Assembly: GCA_003254925.1 (NCBI GenBank)
Contig: QANZ01002429.1
Span: forward strand, 323,884 to 387,883
From: Chamaecrista fasciculata
Lineage: Eukaryota > Streptophyta > Magnoliopsida > Fabales > Fabaceae
DNA: 64,000 bases
Direction: 5' to 3'
Every line of letters begins with the position of its first letter. The first letter of the stretch is position 1. The notes under the pieces were generated by a model. It searched no databases and was not told where the DNA came from. It was given only the letters and a program-made list of their open reading frames with translations. This document shows, one piece after another, positions 49,701 to 61,170 of the stretch. A program made the translations under genes and the position numbers.

Positions 49701-52114
49701 TTCACAATGCTATAGTTTAGTTTATAGTATGATTTAAAAATAAAATAAAATATCTGATTGGAGCAATATATGATACTGCATGTTAGTAAATATTTATATT
49801 GGTCATTCATGAAGATTTATTGGGCAAAATTTTGAATCACAGAAAAGGAGGTAATCACGTTTTCTTAACTGATTGTGCTTCTTTTTATTTCCATTAATTA
49901 TACCTAGGATACTTCATTTCTTGATATGATCTTGTTTTCTACAAAGAATTTTCTTTTCTTCAAGAAAAATCTTATAAATGCATATTTTCTTACCTGATGA
50001 AGAACATCTAGTGAGGTCCTGGAAAATTGTTTGAGCAACTGAGTTGGAAATCAGGTGCAAATCCTACTAGGCTACAGTATAAGATATTTTATTGTTTAGT
50101 TGAAGGTAATTTGTGCAAAAGATAGAGATTCAGATTATTAGCTTCATTTGGTTTTCTCAAATTGGCAGAAAAATTTCATCTTTGATGTAGAATGCGGAAC
50201 TTATTTGCAATCTTCCATATATATATATATATATTATTCATCTTCCAGAGCTCATCCCTTCCATTTTATCATCTGTCCTCCTTTATTTAAGCATCAGATT
50301 TTGGACCGTAGAGTGGAGAAGGTCTCATGCTAGGGAAAACCCCTCTTGCTTATTTGTTGACTTAGTGTAACTGCAATCTTCAAATAAATTCATTATAGAA
50401 TTATCCTTTTCACCTAATTTCTTCCCGCCTTTTCTATTGAGACAGTCCCATGCCATATTCTTAATGTCTTTGTTCTTGTAAGTTTTAGATGTATAAGAAC
50501 ATCTGCGTATCTTTTGTTAGAGTAATACTACAGGAAATTGGGGAGAAAAAAGTCTAATAGAGACATCTCCTAGCATAGATGGGTAAAATAAATGGGCGGT
50601 GTGGATCCTTAATAAATTTTGTCTGCTTTCGGGAATTCTTAAGTCACATAGAGGTGCTTTTACCTGTCCATAAGTTTAGTATGTAACCTTTCTCTGTTAT
50701 TATTTTTTTTAAGAAATAAACATCTTAAGAGAAACTTTGTTTTTATAGTTAACAAATTAGAAGTATGTATATATGTATTTATTATGTTAAATTAGGATTT
50801 AGTGCAAAATCTGCTATGATCTCACAAAACTTCATCTCCCTCATCCGGAAATACCACATGAAGAAATTAAATCTGTGACTGCTCCCATGAGATTTTTGCA
50901 TTATTGACTTGTTGATTGTGAATGTTAGGGGCATTTCAAAGGAAAAATTCGTCAAAGTTAATGTGTTTGATTAGGATTTGTGACTGAGATTCTGATTCTA
51001 TACTTACTATTCTAACTGGTTATGTGTGGTTAGTTTACATGAGAACAGACACATATAAGACATGCCCAGATGTTAGTTGTTGCCAAACATATATTTTAAC
51101 CAAACAGTTCTAGAAAACTAGTGAGTGATGGAGGACTGTCTAAGAAACTTATTTTTCCGCATATTCGTGGCTATCAACTCTTCTTGAAAGTGGAAATATA
51201 TATCTAAGTCAGATTATGTGGTATTTGGTTGATATCTCATGTCTTTCTCTTCTGTTTTCCACAGAGATGGAAGTGTACCTGTCTCATATATCCAAAAATA
51301 CCTAATGAAGAAACTAGATCTGACCAGTGAAGCAGAGGTGAGTCTCTATCTTATATTCTGTTTAATTAGAGAATAACAACCTGGAATTTTGGAGTTCATG
51401 CTTGGTTCTTCACATGCATTACCTCAAATATTATTTGGTGTTGTTGGAGTTTTCTTCACATGCATTATTGGAAAAATGCACTGGCAACTGATAAGTTGCA
51501 ACTTAGACTTATTGTCTTCTTTTTCACTCATCATTGGTTTCTCAATATTAATGTTTATTCACTCACCATCTCAAGTGGTTTCAGCCAAGTGTATGGTAAA
51601 TATTTGATATTTATCTTGTGTTATACGTATACTGTCCCAACAGCTGCTAAAATGTGAAGATAAGGTGAAAGCAAATCAAACTCAGTTTATAAACCTTTAG
51701 GACTTAGCCTAGTACAGAAACAAATGAACTGTATAGAAGTGAGAGAAGAGGCTCTAAGAACGGGGTACTGATGTAATATGCATGGCAATAACATGTATTA
51801 AATGTATCCATTCATGATTTTTGGTGCTGACGGGTTAAAAATCCTGCTTGTCGTTGGCTCTCGGTATGTGTGTTAGAAATATTACAGACAAAATGGTGCT
51901 AACCGTAAATGTTGCTTGCTCTGTTTTGCGTTTTCAGGTTGAGATTAAGTGCATGGGACAACCTGTGGTCCCTACACTACAGCTATATAATTTGGTTGAC
52001 TTGTGGCTGCAAACAGCAACCACTACACCACCACGAGTTCCAGCAACGATTGGGTCTTCCGCGAAGGATTTTGTTATGGTCCTAGCCTACGCTCGCAAGG
52101 TCCCACACCCTTGA
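46733..52114 (+). CDS. DRIP2: DRIP/BMI1 RING-type E3 ubiquitin ligase, 429 aa, 7 exons
   Basis: Exons 46733-46847, 47659-47758, 48585-48912, 49062-49507, 49621-49671, 51265-51337, 51938-52114; phase closes. A C3HC4 RING finger lies at residues 19-59: CPLC (19-22), C35, H37, FCRKC (C40, C43), CPVC (56-59). The middle is basic and Ser/Thr-rich (KRRKAKTPE, KHKENKRKAK). The C-terminal ~100 residues form a RAWUL-type ubiquitin-like fold (VPVSYIQKYLMKKLDL, QLYNLVDLWLQ). In Arabidopsis DRIP1/DRIP2 (BMI1B/BMI1A) ubiquitinate DREB2A and are PRC1 subunits that monoubiquitinate histone H2A. The symbol DRIP2 is chosen because the upstream neighbours match the DRIP2 locus; DRIP1 is the alternative paralogue. 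Intron 5 is 1.6 kb with no recognised content. Confidence 0.92.
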
Positions 52115-53303
52115 TCCTGCTTCTCCCATTATGTCTCTGTATTTTAGTTTCAATTCTTCGACCATGTTGTCAATAGAAGCACTTGTACGGTGGATAATAT
52201 AGGCCCATTAAGTTATGAAGAGTCTTCTGTTAATAGCGTATTCATCACTCCTGTTTTTTAAACAGTTTGCTTTCTGTTTTTCATTCCTTTAGCAGCTTTT
52301 CTTAGATATACGCATCACAGCCACAGGTCATCTTTACCAGATTGCAACATATAATTTCTTTCGGTTTTGAAATTTGAATTCAGATTTTATTTTTCTGAAA
52401 AAAATATTGTATTCTTCATGTGTCGAATGAAGTATGCAGATGTTATCATGGTATTGTTTTATATTTTATATAATGGAGTAAGCAACACTTTATTTCCAAC
52501 TTTTCCCTGTCACTTTATGCGTATACAAGGAGGCGATGCATCATCGTAACAAAAAAATGCGTGGTATTCAGGGTCAAGGTGAACAAAATTTATAGTAGAA
52601 AGCCTTGTGACAAGTGGGAATTTCAAAATTATAAGTATCTCGCAATTTCGAAACCTGAGTATCAGTACAAAGAAAGTTAAAACAAGAAAACTTGGGAAAT
52701 CTCATATTTCAGACTCGTGGGTTCCTGAGGCTTCTTCAATGGAACGCCATTAATGAAAAGCACTGACTTCGGTGGCTTCCTGAAAGTGATTCTCACTTGA
52801 CACTAAACTTTTTTCCTTTCTTTAAAGTGTTTATCACATTTCAAGCCGGGCCATCCAAACAGACACATGCTCTGCCACGAGAGAAAACTCCAAATATAAC
52901 GGGGACAGGCCAGCGTGGAACATGTGTTCTTGCGAACCAGAATGACTGACTCCTCAAAGCATCAAATTCTATCTACACAATTGAAAAGCAAACATCTAAT
53001 CCCCCATCCAACGAAAGAGAAAAAAAATAATTGATAAGCACCAAATGAATGTAATACAAAGATAATCATCCCAATCACAAAAAATAAAAGAAAAGAAAAG
53101 AAAGCCATCTGAGTCTCACACTAGGTGATATGAATATCACATTGAATTGAAGAAACTCAAACGACCAAATTGCTACATTATCCAGAATACTATATGCAAA
53201 GCAACTAGAGGAATTTGTTTCACTCGGACTAGCAGGAATTCTCAACAGTATACTCTATTTAAATCACGTTTCCAAACCTCAGCCAAAAGGACCAAAAAAG
53301 AAA
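52115..53303. other. Convergent intergenic region between DRIP and PRA1 genes
   Basis: 3' flanks of two convergent genes. No coding sequence, repeat structure or RNA gene is recognised. Confidence 0.5.
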
Positions 53304-53909
53304 CTAAACCCTGGTGTAGCCTGTTCGCCTGGGGGCGCTAGGGCTACCTACAACTGAAAGTAATCCTCCATCGGATGCCTCTTGCTCATCAACATACAAA
53401 TCCTCCGTACTCCTAAATGCCGCGTGCAATCCAACAAGAGCGACTCCAATCAAAATGGAAACCAAGACATTCAACCAGACGCCGGTAAGAACCAAGGCCA
53501 CAATGGTGACTACCCCAAGCGCAACAAGCATCATCCGGTCATCGATTGTGCGATTGAACACCACGACCGGCTCATCTCGGAAGAAGAAGAGGAAGAACCA
53601 GGCCACGAAGACTGCCAAGAAGACAATCATAGATATAGGGTGCCAGAGAAGGCTTAGGAAGAGAATCACGAGAAGAATCATGGCGTAATTGACGCGGAAG
53701 TGATTAAGGTTGCGCTTAATTCGCAATCTGGCTTCCACGAAGCTGTAGGGACGGTTGAAGGAGTAGAGGGCGAAAACCTCCTCCCATGGGCGGCGCGTGG
53801 CGGAAATGGATCGAGCAGTGGTCTTCACGCTTGCGATGAAGTAAGGAGGACTGGGATTGGAGGTTGAGGGAAGCGAGCTGTAATTGGGTATTGATGTGGA
53901 AGACGACAT
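53304..53909 (-). CDS. PRA1 (prenylated Rab acceptor) family protein, 201 aa, single exon
   Basis: An intronless ORF. The Ser/Pro-rich N-terminus leads to [19 protein letters not shown] and [15 protein letters not shown], which are PRA1 landmarks. Two hydrophobic hairpins follow (about 77-112, containing [20 protein letters not shown], and about 125-160), split by [15 protein letters not shown]. The tail [18 protein letters not shown] is acidic. PRA1 proteins are ER/Golgi/endosome membrane proteins that interact with Rab GTPases and help vesicle traffic. Length is typical for plants, and lack of introns is usual for the family. The subclade (D, E or F) is not certain. It converges with the DRIP gene and is co-oriented with the permease gene upstream. 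Confidence 0.93.
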   Translation of the reverse strand: MSSSTSIPNYSSLPSTSNPSPPYFIASVKTTARSISATRRPWEEVFALYSFNRPYSFVEARLRIKRNLNHFRVNYAMILLVILFLSLLWHPISMIVFLAVFVAWFFLFFFRDEPVVVFNRTIDDRMMLVALGVVTIVALVLTGVWLNVLVSILIGVALVGLHAAFRSTEDLYVDEQEASDGGLLSVVGSPSAPRRTGYTRV

Positions 53910-54455
53910 TTAGAGATTGAAGGATAAAATAAAACCTAGGTTTCAAATCCAGGAAATTCAGCAGAATCAGATCGATCGAGAGGGTGACAGTGAAGATGAT
54001 GAATTTAGAAAGGAAATAGTAAACCCTAAAAAGCAGTGAAAGATTGACTGATGCGAGAGTGAAATGGGAAACGAAGATGCAGAGTGGCGCTACTTGCAGG
54101 TTTTAACGGACAGCGCAGTGGCCAACTTCGAAAGAATGAAGTAAACGACGTTCGTTTAGAGAGATTATACAAGTCCAGTGAATGTCGTTTATTGGATTCC
54201 ATTCCCATCCAAGATTCCAAGTGTCTTCTGGGCTTTCACAAGTTGCCACGTGCCACTTCCTGAGGCTTTGTCAGCTGACGTACAAAGGTTCCTCGTGGAC
54301 AACAACTCACCCTAATTTTATGTTTCCTTACTTAACAAATTTCGGGTCCTGCTGTGTTTCTTTTTTTCGTTTTTTGTTTTCTTTGGTTTTGGCTTTTGGG
54401 CTGTTGTTCCCTTAAGCCCGATTTCCACCAAAAAAAAAAAAATATATATATATAC
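53910..54455. other. Upstream region of the PRA1 gene
   Basis: Contains a CACGTG G-box at 54,247-54,252, about 340 bp upstream of the PRA1 start, and no other supported feature. Confidence 0.45.
54247..54252. promoter_or_regulatory. G-box upstream of the PRA1 gene
   Basis: GCCACGTGCC, a perfect G-box with flanks favoured by bZIP factors; a role for PRA1 expression is inferred from position alone. Confidence 0.4.
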
Positions 54456-54823
54456 GGCAAAATTGTAAATTTGATCTCATATCTTTTGCTCAGTTTTCAA
54501 ATAGGTCATATATCTTTTTTTATTGCAATTTTGGTCCTATATCTTTACAAAAGGTTCCAATTTCGATCTCATATCATTTGGTCAAGTTGCATAATTAGTC
54601 TCATATCTTTGTAAAAGGATAAACCATTAGTTTATCCTTTCGTAAGTATATGAGATCAACTTTTAAACTTGACTAAAAAATATAAGACCAATTCTATAAT
54701 TAAACCAAAGATATAGAACCAAATATGCAATAAAAAAATATGAGACCAAAATTGCAACAAAGAAATATATGAGACAAAATTGAGAACGAAAAAAAAAAAT
54801 GAAATCAAATTTACAATTTAGAC
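54456..54823. mobile_element. Foldback MITE, about 370 bp
   Basis: Two inverted arms made of repeated CAATTTTGGTCTCATAT-like words meet at a palindrome near 54,614-54,640 (GGATAAACC...GTTTATCC). The outer ends AAATTGTAAATTTGAT and ATCAAATTTACAATTT match. Runs of TATA flank both sides, so a target duplication cannot be separated from simple sequence. Confidence 0.7.
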
Positions 54824-55843
54824 TATATATATTTATATAACTATTTTAGAAAAAAAAAACTCATTTATACAAATTACTTAGATTAATCAATAAATAATAA
54901 ATAGTCTGTGACTGTGAGGCTGCGAGGCTGGGACATAGTATAAACTAAGGTTGTGAAAACCGGACCGGACCGGCCGGTTCAACCGCGATCGCCTGCCAGT
55001 CCGGTTCGAGTCAGTGGCAGAACCGTTAAGAACCGGAGAAGAACCGTGCGAACCGGTCAAAAATCGAAAAAATCGGACTGAACCGGCGGTTTAACGCTCT
55101 GATCCGGTCCAAAGAAAACTGTGCACTGCTTGGTCTAGATCTCACTTCTCGCTTCCGTCGCTGCTGGTCTGTCACTGAGATATGTGTCTCTGCTACTTCG
55201 CCATCACCATTGCATTACTTGGATCAATATGCAAGCTTACTTTGAACAAGAGAAGAAGAATCGAAGAAGATGGTGTTGAGTGAGAGAGATAAAAGAGAAA
55301 TAGACATTTATGAACATATCTGATTCACTCATAATATTCGCCGCTTTGTTTACTGTGCAAAAAGTCAGAATCTGATAAATGGAGTTAGGTTGTAAATGGA
55401 ATTAGACCAATAACAGAGAAGGGTTGAGATTTGAGAATGAAAAAAAATGGTAGAGATGGTTGACATGAATCATTTAAACCTTGAACCCTCATTTGACCGG
55501 TTCAATGTCCGATCCGGTGTTAACAAAGTTGGTATAAACTATGAAGCGTCCAATTTAAGCTATATTGTAGCACCGAAAACGACAACTACATTTCTGAAGA
55601 AACGTTGGTTTTCTTCATTTAGTATTGAAAATTTAAATAATATTACTATTTATGTTTTAAAAAATATAATCTAACTCAACCATTGTTTAATAATAAATTA
55701 TTATAATAAAGCACTCCGTCATCGAAAGAACTAGGAATTGCCATCTGTTAACTACACCATAGACTTGATATTTGATAATTCCAAGGATATAATGTAGGAT
55801 TTTACAGCTTTCATTTGTATAGGCAACAACAATGTATAGGATT
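54824..55843. other. Intergenic between the MITE and the permease gene, with a CCGG-rich element
   Basis: Mostly occupied by the CCGG-rich TIR element at about 54,950-55,530. The rest (55,531-55,843) is AT-rich 3' flank of the permease gene with no other feature. Confidence 0.45.
54950..55530. mobile_element. CCGG-rich TIR element, about 580 bp
   Basis: The left end carries ACCGGACCGGACCGG and CCGGTTCAACCG. The right end carries the inverted TGACCGGTTCAATG and GATCCGGTGTTAAC. It looks like the same family as 32,961-33,521. Exact ends and target duplication are not resolved. No coding sequence. Confidence 0.5.
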
Positions 55844-58142
55844 TCACATGTCATGGAAGAACTTGTAGTTCTTGACATCTTCCACTATAAATCTGATGGC
55901 TCCTATGCAACCCAAGACAGCTACAATGGAGAAATAGATAGCTATAAAGACATTCAGAAGCTGCAGCAAAAGGCAAATTTTGGTGTTCTTGGGCATACTT
56001 CCAGCCTTAAGATATGCTAAAGCAGGGAAGACAAAGTCTAAAGGAGTGAACCCAATTGCCCCGCATATGGACACAAAGTCCCCAAAAAAAGGCATAGCTG
56101 CTGCAATCAGAGTAACAAGAGTCATATAGATTGAAGTAAAGCAAAATCTTGCAAAGTGATTTCTTATGAATTGGCTAGTAGTTTTGTTGGATCCCATTCT
56201 TTCCTCAAAATAGGCATATGTTGGCCTGCAATATATCTGTCCCATGAAGAATGAAACTCCATTAGAAGAGGAATGCATCAGTTTAAGTATAAAAAGAAAA
56301 ACCACATTATGTAAGATATACAGTACTTGGAAGCATCCTGATATTTGAACTGCAGCAAATAGATTAGCCATAACAACGGTCCATTCTGGAGTAGATAGAG
56401 AAGCTAAGATATAAGGTTGAACTTCTGATCCGAAAGCCCAATATCCAAAGAAGGCCAACTGCCAGTAACTTAAGACAATGACACTATATGCAGCTGATAT
56501 GCCTTTGTACATATTTTTCTTTGCAGGTTCTTTCACTGTATTCTGGAAAGGAATAAGTTCTTTCTTATCACTGCTCTTTTATTATAACTGATCCTTGTAA
56601 GATCAAAATCCGGCAATTTCAGGTACCTGTATTTCTGGAAGCATTGCATCTCCAAATGAAAAGGCAATGACACCAAGGGCATTAAAGGCTGTGAAGGTCT
56701 TTGAAGCAGAACTACCCTGCAAACTGTAACTTACTGATGCTCTGTCCATCTTCTTCCCTAAGAGAGATGTTTAAAAAAAAAAGGAAAGCAAGTTAATTAT
56801 GCTATCATCTTGATACTGTGACAAAATTTATCACTGGCTTAGCTTACCATCGTAAATGGTAACACCAATGGTTGTAGCAGCAAAGCCAATTGTGCAGAAA
56901 GTGCACAAGGCATTCACCCATCTCAGCGAGTGAATATTAGGGAGCTGAGAGAGGACAAGTTCAAACACTCCAAAGAAAACAATAAAATGCTGCAGGGTCA
57001 ATGTGCCATCCTTGTGATAATGCTTGTAAACCGCCTGTAAATGTTCAAATTTTAAGTCTAAAACCATTTAAAAAGAGGATAAAAGGGATAGCAGCATCCT
57101 AGCAATCAACAAAACCCAGATAGATTTACCAACCTTGAGGCTACTACCAGCAGCAATTTGAATAGCAATGTTATTTCCCAAAGAAGCTATCTGTTGAAAA
57201 AACGCAACAGACCAGTACCCCCAGAAGCCTGCAAAATTAATTAAAATGGTAAAGGAGACCGTTTGAAACCTGGATTAAAAATTATAGAAACATCTGCTAC
57301 ATATCTTTACTAACATAGCTTGGTATGAGTTTAAGTCTTGAATGAATGAGTGAATAACTATGGACGAGCTGCTTTCTTTATGTGAGTAAGCTATTAACAT
57401 TGGCAGAAAAATGAGTGAAGAAGTTGGAAACGAGCCATCTAGCTACGTATTAAAATCATCATATATTATAATACCAACCGAAAATACTATTTGCAAGATT
57501 TCTATAGGTAACGTGCTTCTGCCCATTCCATTTCCATAAAGAAGCGATTAGTATACTAGAGTACCAGGTTGCTAGTGTTGCACTCACCAAGCTAATCACA
57601 CCTGAAATCAGCATAAACCACCTATTTTGAGATAGTCAATTGGTTGAGCAAAACAAATTAGTTTGTTTTAAATAGTATATCCATACATGCAAACATGTAA
57701 AACCCTTGGATAAATATTATAGGATCAAATTAATTAAAATTTTAATTTAATATTATAGTATGTGTCATTTCTTGTCACCTGTTTGACTAATCTTACAATT
57801 CATTCCGTTGTCTTTTTCTTTCACCAATTTGAAATAAGTTATATATAGAGAGAGACAGAGGATTAATTTAAAATTTTCAATATATTTTTAGACCAAAGTA
57901 AGATATGGTGTAAACATACAAGTTGAATTGAAGCGCGAGATAGTTAGAGAGAGAAGTGAAGAAAGAGGTCACTAACCGAGAGGCCAAGCGAGTGAAGCGA
58001 GAGCAAAGGGCAAAGGAGCATAAGCGGCAGGTGTAGCAATTGTCGTCGCCACATGGAAAGCCGCGTGCTTCCACGTCCCTTTATCCCTCACTTCTTCTTC
58101 TACTTCACCTCTTCTCATTATTGATGTATCAGTAAGTATCAT
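55844..58142 (-). CDS. Amino acid/auxin permease (AAAP) family, GABA-transporter-like, 436 aa, 7 exons
   Basis: Exons (descending): 57977-58142, 57479-57601, 57134-57228, 56848-57034, 56627-56757, 56327-56542, 55844-56236; phase closes. About ten hydrophobic segments cover the protein. Family landmarks are GTWKHAAFHVATTIATPA, FELVLSQLPNIHSLRWVN, FSFGDAMLPEIQ, FGYWAFGSEVQPYI, AAAMPFFGDFVSICGAIGF then TPLDFVFPALAYL, and the C-terminal RFIVEDVKNYKFF. These fit the plant GAT (GABA transporter) branch, which moves GABA and related amino acids by proton symport at the plasma membrane. The exact substrate cannot be read from sequence. The start is the ATG at 58,142; the frame is open a little further upstream but without another ATG. 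It diverges from SRP9. Confidence 0.9.
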
Positions 58143-58734
58143 CCTCTTCTTGGGTTGACCCCATTTCACAACCTCTCAATTTGCTGTTGCTTCTTCTTAA
58201 TGAATGATTACATACTTTTTCAGTTCTTTCTTAGAGCCGTCTTGGACTTCTTCTTCTTCAATCCCCTCCTCCAAAGTCCAAATCCAGACTTCACCAGCTT
58301 TGAAAATTAGCCAACGGCGAAAACGACCCCATCGAGAATCCTAATGCTAAACGACATAGCTTACTACTATGGACTATGGTGGGCTCCACACATTCGCAAG
58401 CAAAACGACGATACTCTTTCTTCTGAGACGCCTTGAATTTCATTTGAGAAATTGACTTAATTGAGCTCTGATAGAGTAATAGAGGCTAACTAAGTCAATT
58501 AGTATTTGTGAGTTGTAATAACTAAGTCCGTTAGTGCTTGTGAGCTGTATAACCAAGTCTAGTTTTCCTCAAGTCTATATAAAGTGTATTTGTACTTTGC
58601 TACAGTCAATCAATATATCATATCACATTTTCCTTTCCTTCTTCTTTCTCTCTGATTCTGTTCATTTCTCTCTACCTTTTCAATACTTCATCAAGCTCTA
58701 ATGGTTTACCTTTTCAATACTTCATCAAGCTCTA
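58143..58734. promoter_or_regulatory. Shared 590-bp region between divergent permease and SRP9 genes
   Basis: The two start codons face away from each other across 592 bp, so both promoters and leaders must lie here. The SRP9 side has a TATA box (58,575-58,584) and a pyrimidine-rich leader. No TATA is obvious for the permease side. Confidence 0.6.
58575..58584 (+). promoter_or_regulatory. TATA box of SRP9
   Basis: CTATATAAAG lies about 150 bp upstream of the SRP9 start codon, followed by CT-rich leader sequence. Confidence 0.5.
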
Positions 58735-58740
58735 ATGGTT
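58673..58740. repeat. 34-bp tandem duplication across the SRP9 start codon
   Basis: Units 58,673-58,706 and 58,707-58,740 are identical and each contains TCTAATGGTT. The second copy holds the true start ATG (58,735). The first copy creates an upstream ATG (58,701) in a different frame, since 34 is not a multiple of three. That upstream frame is 30 codons long and stops at 58,791-58,793, overlapping the SRP9 start. Confidence 0.9.
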
Positions 58741-61170
58741 TACTTAACTTCTTGGGACGACTTTCTGGAGCGATCCGTTCAGTTGTTCCGTGACGATCCT
58801 GAATCTGTGAGTTATTTCCTTCTTTATTTTTCATATTCATTCTGCTATTACTTCTGTTTGGTTGCCGAGAAACTATATTTATAAAAGTGAACAAGTGGTC
58901 ATTTCGTAGTAAAATCCCTTCGTTTTTATTTGTGCCAATGCATCAGAAGCAAAGGTTCTAAGTATTGATTCAATTATGCCAATTAAATTGTTTTCGTATT
59001 CCATTTTCTGGTGTTCTGAATACTCCCTCTCTTTATTCTTGCTTTTGCTATGTTAGCCTGTTCTTTTGAAACTAATTGTTGGATTGAACTCGGGTATAGA
59101 CGCGGTATGTCATGAAGTACAGGCATTGTGATGGCAAATTGGTACTGAAGGTCACCAATAATCGGGAGGTACTGATTTATGTATTCACATTTCTTTTGTT
59201 TTCTCTTTTGAATGCCATTGTCTAGTTGATTAGGCAACGGAGGTGCATTTATCATTTTATATACAGTTATTAAGTATAGATGAGTCCGGTGAATTGTAGA
59301 TGATAGATTTTGCTTTGAAACAAAACGGATTTGTAGGTAAGAAATTTAGATAGACAAATACGGAATTGGTGCCACAGTGCCACTATTCCAAAATTTTGAA
59401 TGCCCTTTATAATGCTATTGAACCTAACCCTATATGAATTTATATTGAGCATCAGATACCGACTAATGTGCTTATTGGCCATTAGTTCCTGCATCCTTCA
59501 CTGTTTCAATGTTGCTTTAGTTTTTGCCTAGGTTGCTCTTGTCATTGAACTAAAAAATGAATGCTAAGAAAAATTATAGAAGTTTTCTAATTTTTGTAGT
59601 TAATGAATTCCTCCACTTAGAAGATGCATTTACTTCAGTGGAGGAATTGTATGATCTGTATTTGCCATGTATAGCACACTGAAGCCAAATGGTAGCAGGA
59701 AAGTCTCTGTCTCTTGATATTGTCACCACACCCTTGGGCATGAGGCTTTGTAGATCAATTAAATTAACCATATTATTGTGTAATTGCTGAAACAACATCT
59801 TTGTGTGATACCTTGACTAGCTCTTTGATGGAGTAATCTGTATTAGAGGCAACTTTGTGAGCATAGCTGATCTACCAATAAGTTACAGCTCATACAAATT
59901 ACATCATTACATGCAGTGAATAGAAAGCAACATTTTTTATTTTGAAACTTGCTTGAGCACTAGTTATTGTTAAAAGGGCATGTATTCTGAAGGTAATACC
60001 TTATTATGGTTATGAGGTCACCATTGAGCCATTTTTGAGCAGTAGGAGTATTATCCATGGTTTTGTCTTCTTTGAAGCATCTCTTGTCCATTTAACTTAG
60101 CTTTAATAGTTTTTACCATTCTGGGTTTTATTTTGTGGCATTCAGATATACATTTGCTATTAGTATATTCTTATGAGTTGCGTGTGTGTATGAGGGTGGA
60201 ATCAGTTTGGCAAGGCTTCCCCCAGGAAATGATAAAACTTCATAGCTTTCATTTTATGTTATCTCATTATACACTAGAAAGTTATTTTATGGCATGCAAA
60301 TGTTATGCCTTATATATATAGTAAGGAGCTGAGGATGCTGCCATCTCAAGGAATCTCGAGTGGTGAAGGAATTAAACCTGTGGCACTATTTTATTGATGC
60401 AATGTAATATGTTTTATACTTTTGGGGATGCTGAGTTGTCCATTATTAATGGGCCTGATTTCTTCCTTTGTTGTTGGGTGACCAGAGATCGGAATTTACT
60501 TTTCCAAATTGAGAATCCTCATTGGTGGTCTGTGGCCATTATAAATCACACGATTCTAAACATTTTGTAGGGGAATATATAATGAAAGCAAATTGTGGTT
60601 CTGAGTATCGATGATATTTATTCGCCAGGATTGCACTTTCGGGTGAGACTGAACATTTAAATGAACAGAATATAACTTGTGTGAAGACCATGGGTGCAGC
60701 GATGTTGTATATATTTAAAGCACATGTTTTCATCATGCTGTCTCTTACTATTTTGTTCTAAAGTTGATTATCATTGTTTATTACCAGTGTCGGAAGTATA
60801 AGACGGACCAAGCACAAGAAGCTAAGAAGATGGAAAAGCTTAATAACATATTTTTTACTTTGATGGCTCGGGGGCCTGAAGGTTTGTCCTATATTATGCC
60901 TCCGTAAATTATGAAGCATTGAAGCATCAAAAATCCATTCTCCTAAATATACATAACATTTCAGAACCGTTTTCAAAATTGGTAAATGTTGGAAACATGT
61001 CCGGCATTAGGCATGTTGACAAGAATGGTTTTTCACTTCTTTCTGATTTGTTACCCTGAAAAAGAAAAAATAAAGCTGATCACTATTATGCAGTGAATCT
61101 ATCAGAAGTCACCGAGAAAGAACAAATGGATGCACATCCAACCAGGAGAGGAAGAGGAAGGAAACAGTGA
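58735..61170 (+). CDS. SRP9: Signal recognition particle 9 kDa subunit, 103 aa, 4 exons
   Basis: Exons 58735-58806, 59100-59168, 60788-60881, 61094-61170; phase closes and the total is 103 codons plus stop, the usual plant size. SRP9 pairs with SRP14 on the SRP RNA Alu domain and slows translation during ER targeting. Landmarks are MVYLTSWDDFLERSVQLF, STRYVMKYRHCDGKLVLKVT, KYKTDQAQEAKKMEKLNN and FFTLMARG, with a basic tail RRGRGRKQ. The start at 58,735 is chosen because it gives the conserved N-terminus; the upstream ATG at 58,701 is out of frame. Intron 2 is 1.6 kb with no recognised content. Confidence 0.95.

Noticed and set aside
58143..58169. Longer N-terminus for the permease gene starting at a GTG
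   Set aside because: Plant nuclear genes rarely start at GTG; the first in-frame ATG is at 58,142.
58701..58793. Upstream ATG as the real SRP9 start
   Set aside because: It reads out of frame for SRP9; only the ATG at 58,735 gives the conserved N-terminus.
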